Origin: Desmodesmus armatus
Lineage: Eukaryota > Chlorophyta > Chlorophyceae > Sphaeropleales > Scenedesmaceae
Length of the DNA: 64,000 nt
Assembly (NCBI GenBank): GCA_007449985.2
Contig: VIIQ02000059.1
Coordinates: 186,001-250,000, forward strand
Direction: 5' to 3'
In this document: positions 35,101-45,145 of the stretch, piece by piece
How positions within the stretch are numbered: the first letter of the stretch is position 1
How the letters are laid out: the number at the start of each line of letters is the position of its first letter
Notes under the pieces: generated by a model
Seen by the model: the letters and a program-made list of their open reading frames with translations, nothing else
The model's database searches: none
What the model was told of the DNA's origin: nothing
Program-made: the position numbers and the translations under genes

Positions 35101-38100
35101 CTCTCAAACATCGTCAATGTCCCTTATCATCACTGCTGGTCCCCTAACCTCCCACCTGCCACCCTCCACTACCTGCCACCCAATTTTACTATCTGCGCAC
35201 AGAGCGTGGAGCTGCTGTACCTGCGAGCCATCTGCCACCATGCGCTGGGCTACTCGCGCAAGGCAGTGGCAGACTACGAGGCATGCATGAAGGTCACACT
35301 GCACCCATCACTGGAGGGACCACTGAAAGAGGAGGCAATGTAAGCCGGGTTGGCTGGATCCATGCTTGTTTGACACCCTTTCAGTCTGTCCCTGTCCATG
35401 TCAATGGATGGGTATGCTTGAGTCCATGCCATGGACATGATGCAGCTTGACATCATTTGATCTGGGCTGAACGATTGATCAGTCATGTAACAGGCCCTGG
35501 CTGAGCCCCTATGAGCCCTTGGCTTGCTGGCACACACCCCAGCACCCTTTTTCAGCACAAACGGCCCTGTCTGTAGGCGTCTTTGTTGGTCATGGCGGAC
35601 GAGGATGTCTACAGACAGGGCCGTTTGTGCTGAAAAAGTGTGCTGGAGGTGTGTATCAGCAAGCCAAGGGCTCATGACAGACGTGGATGCAAAAAGACAG
35701 GGTCGGTTGTGCTGGAAAGCCTGGGTGAACAGTCAGGTTCATGGTGTAAAGGTGCTTGGTGGGAGCAGCTGAGTTGAGTGTGTAGCTGTCAGCTGTGGTA
35801 CTAGCTTGCATTGACAAGTCAATAGTGTGCAGCACCCCTTGCATTGACAAGTCAATAGTATGCAGCACCCCTTGCATTGACAAGTCAATAATATGCAGCA
35901 CCCCATGCAGTATGCAGCACCCCTTGCATGGACAAGTCAATAGTGTGCAGCACCCCTTGCATTGACACGTCAATAGTATGCAGCAAACCTCCCCCAGCAC
36001 CTGCCGCTCCCCTCTGCCCCACATGATTATGTCCCTGCTTTCGTTTTTCACAGGATGTACCAGTTCCTGTCGTTCTACCAAAAGGAGCTTTCGCTGTGGA
36101 TGTACCACAATTTGGACACCAAGGCGGGCGACATCTGCCTGGACACAGAGCTGTCACCGGCATTCAAGGTACTGTAGGGGTAGGCAGCAGGTGCTCGGTG
36201 GCGGTCAGGGCGAGGGGCGGGTGCTTGGCAGAGGCAACAGTGGGGGCGTTGTTGTGGTTGGCAGGGTTTGGAGTGTAGGGTTACAGGGATTTAGGGTTTG
36301 CGGGGCAAGGGTGGCCGCAGGATGTGGGCGCGGGCAAGAGCAGGTGGATGTGGAGCGCTCCCCTGACTGTGTCCTCTGCGAGTTGATGCATTGGGTTGAT
36401 GGTGTCCTGTTGATCACTTGGTTGCTTCCGCACTACTTGGTTGTGTTTGCATGTACATACCGCTTTGCTTGTGTTTGCAAGGACATACCACTTGTTTCAT
36501 TCACATGTGCTGTGTGTGTGTTTGCACATGTGGTTGTGTCTGCAGGAGGGCTGGTGCAAGAAGTGCTATCCAGAGCCCAAGACATTCCAGACTACCACCT
36601 TCCAGCCTCCCCTCCCTCCCGACGACAGCAGCAGCAGCTCAAGCAGCGCTAACGCCAGCAAGCGAGGCAGCAGTGCAGCCACCAGCCCTCGCACCAGCAG
36701 CACTGGTCCCAGCAGCAGCAGCAGCAACAGCCCCGTGGGGCCAGGGGCCAGCAGCAGGACCAGTGGAGGGGCTGAGAGCCCAACGCCTGCAGCGGAGGCT
36801 GCTTCACGTGCTGCGTCGATGGAGCAGGTTGCGGCGCTCACGGCAGCGGCTGACACGCTGGGCAACCTGCTGCAGAACCACCATCAGGTGTGTGTGGGTG
36901 GGTGGGTGTGTGGGTGAAAGTTGCTTTGTCAGGGCAGCTGTCTGTCTGTGTTGGCGGGGCACACAGCGTGTGCTGTAGGTGTCTTGTCTATGTCTATCCC
37001 TTGGCCTGTGTTGTTCTCAGCGGCGGACACGCTCGGCAACCTACTGCCGCACCACCATCAGGTGGGTGGGTGGGTGGAAGCGTGCTGTGGCAGGGGTCCT
37101 ATACTGCATCTGAGTCCCAATTGTCAATCCGTATGGTTGGGTGGGTGGGTAGGTGGGTGGAAGCTTGCTTTGGCAGGGCGTCTGCCTGTCTGTGTTGGCG
37201 GGGTGCACAGTCTAAGCAGAGGAAAAAGGGCTTTGCGTGGGGTCGACCCCCCCCCCCCTCACTCGTGCTGTCGGTGCCTCGTCTACGGCTATCCTGCCTG
37301 TACTGTTCTTTGCTTGCCTCGCTCCTTCCCTACCTTTTGTTTTCCCTTGTTGCTCACCGTCTTTGCTCGCCCGCATTGTTTCCCCAACGCCTGCTGCCGG
37401 CTGCTGCGTGACTGCCTTGCCTGCCTGCTTATCTGCAGGGCTTCCTCCCCAACGTCCGTCAGCAGCGGGCTGCTGGCTATGCAGCGCTGCAGCTGGCGCA
37501 GACCGTACATGCACTGCTGGCGGAGCGCAAGGCAGGGCGGGAGGGCCTCTGGGTCAACAGGTGAGGCTGCTGCTGCTGCTGCTGCCCCTGCAGATTGTGT
37601 CGTATGCTGCTGCGCGCTGCATAGAGATTGTGCCAGAGATAGAGCTGCCGGGTCACTGTGTGGCAGCTCTGGCAGCCTACCCACACCTGTGGACATCGTG
37701 TCCTGCGTGTCTGTGTGTGGACAGAGAGCATGCATCCAAACGTTGATAAAGCCAGTGGATTTGGGAAGCCAAAGGATGCACGTCTTGGCATGTGTGTCGG
37801 TGCATGCGTGTGCGTGCGTGCGTGCGTGCGTGCGTTGGTGCGTGCATGGAGAGGTGGGGTCTGAGCACACCACATCCCGTTCATGGACCGTCCAAGTGAC
37901 AGTTGGCTTCTTGACGTTGTGTACCGCTGCACCTTGAAAGTGGGAGTCTGGTGATTCAGGTGTCGGTCAATGCTGGCAGCAGGCTGTGCATGTGGCGATG
38001 TTTGTCGACACTGCACGATGAATATGTGCATGTGTCAGCGCAACCTTGTCCTGACGCCACTGTGCTGTGCTGTGCTGATGCCTTCCTTGCACATGCTTGT

Positions 38101-41100
38101 TGCAGTGGTCCGCCATACTGCATCGCAGTTGCACTTACTTTTCATGCTGGCTCTCACCTATCACCACTTTGTCTGCTGTGCTTGTACTCTGTAACCTGTT
38201 TGTGCCACAGCGAGGGCTCCAGTGGGGAGGGTGGCTGCAGCGGGCGCCACCTATTCGGCTGGAGGGATGCCATGGACATTGTGGTCAAGTGAGTGTAGTG
38301 TCTAACTGCTTTCAAAGCAATCGCAGCGCAACACAGTGCTACCACAGTTGTACTTGAGTGAGCTTGTTCTTGGGACTCAAGACGGTGCAGCACACCAGCT
38401 GAAAGCATGTTCAGTTATCATGACATGGCTGTGATGCATGGCACCGCAGCCGCACCCGCTGCCGGCAGGTGCTGCCACCACCTGTTGGCTGGTGGGCTGC
38501 TGCGCACAGCATACTGCTTGGTTTGCATATTTCCTGCTGGCTGCTGCTCCATAGCTAACCAGGAATGAACACCAAGCAACATCCACTGTGTGCAACACTG
38601 TTTGGACCCGCAGCCCGCACAGGGCAAATTGTTTTCGCGCTCCAGGGGGGGGGCATGCTGGCAACAATCGTTGCGCATCAAAGCAATGACATCCCCTACT
38701 ACTACCTACCAGGGAGGGCTGGTGCATTGCGTTCATCAGCGTTGGCCAGAGCATGCGTCGTGAGTCATATGCGCCTGCCTGTTGTTGTCCCCCCCCCCCC
38801 CCACGAGCCCCTGGCTCCCTTGCAAGGTTGCACGGCTCTGCCGTGCCCAATACTGTAACTGTAAGTGTTGTCCTTGCCGTTTGGCTATATGCAGGTGGCG
38901 TCAGCTGTCTGAGCCTGCTGACCAGGTGGTGTGGGTGGACCTGCTGACTAAGGTGAGATGAACAGGCGGGGGGGGGGGGGGATACCAGCTAGTGCTGCAG
39001 CCATTTTCTGTCAACCCTGTACTTGCCAGGATCCTATATATAAGACCGGGATATGGCCTGCACTGAAGCATATAACTTTTCCTTGACGTGTCTGCTGAAG
39101 GAGGCACGCATCTTGCCGAAAAAGGTACAGCTTGAGGGTTCCTGCCTGCTGACAGCACTGTTGTGTGTGTGTCTGCAGGAGGAGTTTGAGAATGGCTTTG
39201 GCAGCCACACCCCCATGTACAGCGGTCAGACCAAGTGTGTGCGCTACTACATGAACTTTGAGCGGGCCATGGGTCTGGCCAAGGACTGCCTCCTGAAGGT
39301 GAGGCCGTCCCGTCACTGACGGCCCGTCAGTACATACCACTACCATTATCATTATTCTTTTTTCTTCATCATCACATGCATCACAAGAAGTGTTTGGCTC
39401 AAATTTTTTAATTTGTATATTGTTGCGACAGCCAACCGCTTGCAAGTGAGGTGCGCCTGGAGCTGCGGCATCGCCTGTGTCTTTCTCAGAGGGCTGCTAT
39501 CCACACCAACTGTGCCATTGCAGCGTGCACACGCAGTGGCATACAGAGTGAGGGTCGGCACTCACATGCAGCCATAGCTGCAGCAGAGTGGGTGGGTGTG
39601 CACGTCGTGGCCTTGTGTACTTGTGCTTGCTGAAGCGTCATGTGATTTGACATTCAGCGGTCGCCGCAGGACCACTGATCACATGGCGCTACAGTCAGCA
39701 CAGGTGACATGAACACTGCGGCATGGCAAAGCAGCCAATAGCAAATCGGTCAATACTCAAATGTTTCTTACCATGGTTAAGGCCAGGCCAGCGGTAGCAG
39801 CATCAGGTTCAGCACATGGTGGGCACAAGTCATCCCAATGCACACTACAAGGCAGTGCACTTCCCTGTAGCTCGGTTTCACTTCCGGTACGTTTGGCACA
39901 TGCTATTTTGTGGTTGGTATGCTTTTTTTTGGCTTTTCACAGAAAGTGTCAGGCTGTCTATTCTTGTGTTTGGCTGTTTATGAAGGAGGTGCATCGGGAG
40001 CTGCTGAGACGGCTGTGGGATTGGTTGGCTTGGAGGAGGTATCAACCACAACAGCTGTGCCATAGCTGCGTACACACATAGTGGCATTTGGAGAGAGAGG
40101 TGGCAGTTACAAGCACCCGTATTTCATTAAATTCGGTCAGGGGTGCATGACGCCTGCGTGTCATACTGGCGCTCGCTGAAGCGACATGTGTGCAATCCCC
40201 GTTGTTGAGTCACAGCAGGCGTACTTGCACGCATGGCGGTTTGGTCAACACTGGTGGTAGCAGCAGTGGGGCATGTCAAAGCAGCCGATGGCAGTCAATG
40301 GTTCGATGCTTCCTGTTCTGTTGCCTGTGTTGCTTCCATATGTACCTGCCAGGCTTGACCAAGAGGCCAGGCTCATGAACAGTGCATGGTGCTAGCAGCG
40401 TTTCATTCCTGCGCGACTTCCAAGAGTGCACATATAGAGTGCGGAAGCAGTGCATATCTTTTAGTGCTTTGTAGCCGCAGCCGCCCCCGCTGCCGGCAGG
40501 TGCTGCCACCGCCTGTTGGCTGGCGTGCTGCTGCGCACAGCACACTGCTTGGTTTGCATATTTCCTGCTGGCTGCTGCTCCATAGCTAACCAGGAATGAA
40601 CACTAAGCAACAGCCACTGTAGCTTGCAAAGGCGTGTGAAATGGATGGTGATACAAGTCCATGTCCCAATTCAGCGCCGTTCAACTTCATCATGTTTGAC
40701 CTGTTGGATGAGTTGTGCTGCTGTGCAGCTGCTCTGTTGTGCCTTGCCAGGGATGCTTGCACGTGACCCCCCCTCCTTGCGCCCCTCCCCTCCCCCCCTC
40801 TCCCCCAAACAACACTCTTGCTCACTACCAAATTTCTTTGCCCATGGATGTGCACCCCGCTGCACTCACTCTTTTACACCGCCCCTTATCTTCCATGAGC
40901 GTGCTTCTGGGTTTCTGCTGCCCGTTGACCCTGTTGCACGTGCTCCCTAGGCATACTTGTCAAGACCCCCCCCCCTCCACACATATCACACACCCCTCTC
41001 CCCTCAGTCTACACACTCACCCACCCACCCACCACTCACATACACCCCTCTCATCGCCTTGCCGGGTGTGTGCCTCCTGCAGCTGGGCCATGCGTATGAT

Positions 41101-43067
41101 GCTCAGAACCGGGAGGTGCCGCTGGGTGGCCAGCACAAGCAGGACGCAGTCAAGTCAGCCAAGACTGCACTGGAGCTGTACCGCACCATCGGGTAGGTGC
41201 TTTGATGTAGGACCCACCCCCTAGCTGATGATCGGGGACAGAAGGGTTGGGCTCTTATCACCTGCCCACACTCGCTAGCATGGGATTGTGGTGCACAGTC
41301 TGGCGAGTGTGTGTAATGAGCACTGCATGTTGGTTGTGGCTAGACCAGATTCCTGGGCTCACTGGTGCCGCACACATGCACTGAACGCCACAGCATGCAC
41401 AGGTGCGTGGTTTAGTGGTACCTCTGCCTTACAAGCTCAGCATACCCCGCACCTCACAACCCCCGCAGTAAATTTCATCCAATCTTACGCATTTATTTGC
41501 TTTTCTGCTCTGCCGTGTTTTTTCAACATATACCCACAGGCAGGACAGCTGGGTGGTGGTGCCTCTGCACAGTATCCTCAAGCATCAGCAGAAGGACAAC
41601 CCCACAGCCAACAGCAGCAGCAGCAACAGCAGCAGCAGGAGCAACAGCCCAGCTAAGGCCGGCGGCAAGAGCAGCAGCAGCAACGGCGGCAGGGCTGGTG
41701 GCAGGGGCCGTGGGGTGCAGCCGGTGGTGGTGCCGGATGGGTGTCTGGAGGGAACCCGGCTGACACTGGTCAACGTGCCCAACCAGCCAGATGCTGTGGA
41801 GTTCAGCATCAGGTAAACAGGCAGTGTATTTGCCTCTGTTCTTGTTGTTAGCACAATACCCCACATGCTCCTGCGCATGGCGCCAGTCACCTACCGTGGA
41901 CTTCCTGTAGGATCAAGTGTGTCCTGACCTGCCGACCATGCGTAACTTCCACCCCTTCTCCTTGCACAGGACTCCTGTGACTCCTCCCCGCTGGAAGGAG
42001 TTTGATGCTGAGCTGGAGGCGGGCTGGGACCGCATCATCAACGCACTGCTCACTGGAGACAAGCACGCCATCGCAACAGCAATCATGTGCTACGCATACT
42101 ACTGGTGGGTGGCATGGCATGGCAGCATGTGGGGGTGCAGAGGGGGTGTTGGTGGGCATAGACGGGAATACCATGTACACGGTCTCAAAATCCCAGCTGA
42201 GCTGACCCAACACTCTTACCCATCACTATGCCTCGGTCAAATCAACCTGGCTGCGCAAGCCACCCCTGAGGTACTATTAATCCCTTCAAGCCATGTCACT
42301 ATCTTCAATCTTGAAAGTGTGTGTACACACTTGGCCGCATACATGGCTGCAGGTACAACTTCATGCCTCTGGCGCGTGGCACCGCAGCAGTGGGCTACAC
42401 CACCATGCTGGGGCTGTTCTGGGCAGCAGGCATGCCCATCAGCAAGGAGATCCCTAAGGACTACCAGGTGAGTCGTTAACATTGTGCTGCTCGGCTTGTA
42501 TGTGCTGCATGTGCTGCTGAACCTGCTGAACTCAAGCCATTCTGAGTGCGAACGCGAGGCTTGCTTGGAGAGCCAAAGGCCCTCGACAACTACATGAACT
42601 CCCTGTGAGATGCAGGGTGAGACGCAGGGTGAGAAAAACGCCATTCCCAGTGACCAGTAGGGGGTTTCTGTAGGGGGCTTGGGTCGGTTTCTTGTCGTGC
42701 TCCCTCCCATGTCACTTGCTGATCCCTGCTGCTGCCGCCTGCCACTGCCTGCCACTGCTGTCACCAGGTGGACTGGGAGGCCATCCTGGCCACGCACCCC
42801 CAGCAGTTCATCAGCAGGCTGTCAGAGTGGTTCGTCCCCAAGGCAGCTCTGCCCTGCGCACCTGTCCCCAGCAGCGGCAGCAGCAGCAGCAACGGCACCG
42901 CAGAGGCGCCGGCAGCACCTCCAGCCGCCAACGGCAGCACTGGCAGCAGTGACGGCGGCGCGGCAGTGCTGCCGGATGTTGAGTCACTGCCTAAGGTGGA
43001 TGAGGCTCTGGCAACATTCAGGCAGCGCCTCAATGCACTGAATGGGCCTGATGCAACCCCTGTGTGA
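29149..43067 (+). CDS. SRFR1: SRFR1/TTC13-like tetratricopeptide-repeat protein
   Basis: Twenty exons with matching phases: 29149-29328, 29523-29612, 29881-30534, 30908-31074, 31582-31763, 32097-32188, 32487-32660, 34556-34684, 35203-35339, 36054-36168, 36546-36887, 37439-37560, 38211-38288, 38895-38952, 39179-39298, 41083-41192, 41540-41812, 41970-42104, 42353-42467 and 42768-43067. Total is 3573 nt, about 1190 residues; plant SRFR1 is about 1050. Arabidopsis SRFR1 is a TPR protein that restrains effector-triggered immunity, and TTC13 is its animal relative. N-terminal TPRs start at MANFASLIGSQDFSGAVKLL. A Ser/Ala linker fills most of exon 3. A second TPR block spans exons 4-9 (ALVARGTARALRRELKGAE, WNWLGLARVSMGDIRTGCE, LYLRAICHHALGYSRKAVA). 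The family-specific C-terminal half has MYQFLSFYQKELSLW, GFLPNVRQQRAAGYAALQ, WRQLSEPADQVVWVDLL, FGSHTPMYSGQTKCVRYY, TPPRWKEFDAELEAGW, YNFMPLARGTA and VDWEAIL. The first ATG is inferred from family alignment and a longer upstream frame exists. Several introns hold copies of adjacent exon fragments. Confidence 0.9.
31307..31372 (+). repeat. Exon-5 fragment copy 1 in intron 4
   Basis: After a CTGCAG acceptor the sequence repeats the beginning of exon 5 (31582 onward) with few changes. It would translate to YPDTYKRPGQARSAMGDHRG. The frame is open but there is no clear donor. Confidence 0.85.
31433..31488 (+). repeat. Exon-5 fragment copy 2 in intron 4
   Basis: A second copy of the exon-5 start, again right after a GCAG. 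It has lost a base after GACTC, which shifts the frame. It is more decayed than copy 1. The three copies are spaced about 126 and 149 bases apart. Confidence 0.85.
32412..32439 (+). repeat. Exon-7 internal fragment copied into intron 6
   Basis: Twenty-eight bases starting GACATCCGCACAGG are identical to 32526-32553 in exon 7. The copy lies about 114 bases upstream. It has no acceptor of its own. Confidence 0.8.
32661..33960 (+). repeat. Intron-7 minisatellite carrying donor-like sites
   Basis: Units of about 55 bases contain GGCTCTCACAAAGGTGTGCTGG or close variants. The CTCTCACAAAG|GTGTG part is the same as the end of exon 7 and its real donor at 32660/32661. Units are grouped into a higher-order repeat of about 200-215 bases, which also contains TGGCTCTTTGCAG (an acceptor-like word) at about 32891, 33108, 33518, 33710 and 33838. 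At least ten donor-like AAAGGTG sites are visible. Confidence 0.85.
34083..34215. repeat. Long hairpin in intron 7
   Basis: The left arm (about 34083-34146) and right arm (about 34150-34215) are inverted copies around GTACAGCGTAAGA / TCTTACGCTGTAC, with a loop of only a few bases. A partial direct copy of the arm lies just upstream at about 34047-34093. It may be a MITE or a small-RNA precursor. Confidence 0.7.
34985..35110 (+). repeat. Two decoy copies of the exon-9 acceptor
   Basis: The words CTGCGCACAGAGCATAGAG at about 34988 and 35087 repeat the junction CTGCGCACAG|AGCGTGGAG at 35193-35211. The intervening CCTCCCACCTGCC-type sequence repeats too, with a period of about 100 bases. The copies run into stops quickly. 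Confidence 0.8.
35511..35678. repeat. Near-perfect hairpin in intron 9
   Basis: The left arm (about 35511-35577: ATGAGCCCTTGGCTTGCTG through CGGCCCTGTCTGTAG) is complemented by the right arm (about 35610-35678). The loop is about 30 bases. A related arm end (CATGAGCCCCTGGCTTGCTG) occurs alone at about 9577, so the sequence is dispersed. It could be a MITE or a microRNA-like precursor. Confidence 0.75.
35807..35984 (+). repeat. 33-bp minisatellite in intron 9
   Basis: Five full units and one partial unit of about 33 bases with the core GCATTGACAAGTCAATAGT and a tail TGCAGCACCCCTT. Each unit contains the palindrome TTGACAAGTCAA. Confidence 0.85.
37020..37062 (+). repeat. Copy of the end of exon 11 in intron 11
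   Basis: CTCAG|CGGCGGACACG through CACCATCAG|GTGGGT repeats the last ~40 bases of exon 11 (ending 36887) including the donor, and has its own acceptor. Length is 41 bases, so inclusion would shift the frame. The GTGGGTGGGTGG sequence and the CTGTCTGTGTTGGCGGGG word after the donor are also repeated downstream (about 37140-37205). Confidence 0.8.
38445..38589 (+). repeat. Dispersed intron repeat, copy A (intron 13)
   Basis: About 145 bases nearly identical to 40474-40620. They start CCGCAGCCGC and include TTTGCATATTTCCTGCTGG and ATAGCTAACCAGGAATGAAC. No coding content. Confidence 0.8.
40474..40620 (+). repeat. Dispersed intron repeat, copy B (intron 15)
   Basis: Partner of the copy in intron 13, in direct orientation, about 2 kb away. 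Intron 15 also contains a diverged duplication of about 550 bases. Compare 39490-39760 and 40040-40300, which share CAACTGTGCCAT, AGTGGCAT, GCTGAAGCG and CAAAGCAGCC. Confidence 0.75.
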
Positions 43068-43076
43068 AGGAGCACA

Positions 43077-43735
43077 TGGTCCAGGGTGTGAGAGTGTGTG
43101 CTGTGGGGGTGTTGGGGGGGGGGTGGAGTGGGGGTGCGCACCTGTCCCCAGCAGCAGCAGCAGCAACGGCGTCGCAGAGCCGCCGGCAGCACCTCCAGCC
43201 ACCAATGGCAGCAATGGCAGCAATGACGGCGCGGCAGTGCTGCCGGATGTGGAGTCACTACCTAAGGTAGATGAGGCTCTGGCGACATTCAGGCAGCGCC
43301 TCAATGCACTGAATGGGCCCGATGCAACCCCTGTGTGAATGGGCACATGGTGCAGGGTGTGAGAGTGTGTGCTGTGGGGGTGTTTGGGGGGGGGGGGGGG
43401 GATTGCGCACCTGCCCCCAGCAGCAGCAGCAGCAACGGCACCGCAGAGGCGCCGGCAGCACCTGCACCCGCCAACGGCAGCGATGGCAGCAGTGACGGCG
43501 CGGCAGTGCTGCCGGATGTTGAGTCACTGCCTAAGGTGGATGAGGCTTTGGCAACATTCCGGCAGCGCCTCAACGCACTGAATGGGCCCGATGCAATCCC
43601 TGTGTGAAGGGGCACATGGTCCAGGGTGTGAGAGTGTGTGCTGTGGGGGTGTTTGGGGGGGGGGGTGGAGTGGGGGTGCGCACCTGTCCCCAGCAGCAGC
43701 AGCAACGGCACCGCAGAGGGGGGTGGAGTGGGGGC
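43077..43735 (+). repeat. Tandem copies of the last coding segment and 3' flank
   Basis: After the stop codon of the SRFR1-like gene, the end of exon 20 is repeated with its frame and stop. Copies end at 43338 and 43607 (VLPDVESLPKVDEALATF and the rest), spaced 271 and 269 bases. A fourth, truncated copy ends near 43735. Each copy has its own Ser/Asn and Ala/Pro repeat and a poly-G spacer. Confidence 0.9.
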
Positions 43736-45145
43736 TTGCAGATAATGGGTGCGGCGGCTGTGCTGCAGCGATGCGCAAGGAGGCGTTCGCGGCGCAGCTC
43801 ACTGAGCTGGCAAGGCATGTGTGTTGAGAGAGTGTGGGGGCATGAGGTGTGCAGTGGCATGTTCAGTGTCCACCTGCAGGTGTTGTGTGAAGTGTGGGGG
43901 CGTGTGTTGAGTGTGTGAGTGTGTATGGCTGGCAGAGACGGCTGTGAGGCACGAGCGGCAACGTGCTGCAATGCACTTATAGTCGCTGCACCAGCAGTGC
44001 CGAACAGTTTCAGATCTAGTCTTTACATGTTTTTGAGCAAGCACAAACCCTTACGACTAGGGATGGTGACATGTATGAAAGTGTGAGCCAAGTGATGCAA
44101 TGTGCAGGTGTCGACATGTGCTCGGCATGCGTGGTCGTGTTTGCAGGTGGGGCTTTGACTTGCAGTGATGCTTGCATGCGGTTGGTCTCCTTTTGTTTAG
44201 TGTCCACACACTGTGATGACTTGCTCCTGAAATGGGGGTCAGGCAGGTCCCTGAGCCAGTTTAGCAGCAGTAGTACAAAGGGTGTGGCTGGGCTGTAAAT
44301 CTCCTGGCTGAGTATGCACTGTTGGGGCATCCACTTTGGGGTGGTCCTGTGTGCAGCCATCTGGTGTGGCACTGCATTTGTATGTTGTACAGACTTGAGC
44401 AGTTACCGATTTCACTTACCAGGACACAGCTGTATGAAACTGTGTTTCCATGGTTGGCGGGTCTGGCTTGGGCTCTGCTGGCGGCTCTTGTTTGCAATGT
44501 TACTGGTCAAAAATCAACACGGTAATGCCACCATCCGGAACTAGAGGGAGAAGAGAGCATGCTTCCTTCTTGCACACATTCAGACACATGTGCTTGGTTC
44601 CACTGCACCTCCTACATATCACTGGTTGACTAGATATCGCCATGTAATTCGTGATCACACTCTTGCAGTTTTCTAACCAGTCAAATCTACCTTCAAAGAC
44701 CACACCATCAAGGGACATCTAGTCACCAATGACACCATGCATGCACACATTATGCAAACCTTGCATCAACCTGTCTGGCTAGACGCTGCCAGCACGTGCC
44801 TTGCCCACTGCTGTCACCCCTCAGCCCTCACAAGAGCAGTTCACAGACCAAAGCAGATGACAACAGAAATCACCAACCGGCCGAAGTCCCGCAGCTACAG
44901 TGGCGGCCTGATCATGCAATTATCAGGCCGCCAACAGTCACCTCCATCTCCCAAGGTCAAGTCAGGATGCAGGCCGTCACCTTGCGCTGGCTGCACTGCT
45001 GCATTCATAATCAACTTGATCAACCCCGCACACAGCTTAGCCAACAGAAAGAGACTCCAGCTGGCCTTTGCCGCATCAGCTGGTCACGAACCCATGCTGC
45101 TGGATCCAAACTGGCAACACTTGCAGCCAGTACACAGACGATGCA
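43736..45145. other. Convergent intergenic stretch
   Basis: Holds the 3' ends of the SRFR1-like gene and of the minus-strand MaoC-like gene. One frame at about 43771-43827 (MRKEAFAAQLTELARHVC, stop) looks protein-like but is isolated. A TGTAA at about 44296 could be a plus-strand poly(A) signal. Nothing else is supported. Confidence 0.35.

Noticed and set aside
36441..36917. Overlapping frames around exon 11 of the SRFR1-like gene
   Set aside because: Only the frame with EGWCKKCYPEPKTF continues the family alignment and matches neighbouring phases.
37797..37846. TGCG repeat (GTGCGTGCGTGC) as a functional element
   Set aside because: A simple microsatellite in an intron; nothing indicates a role.
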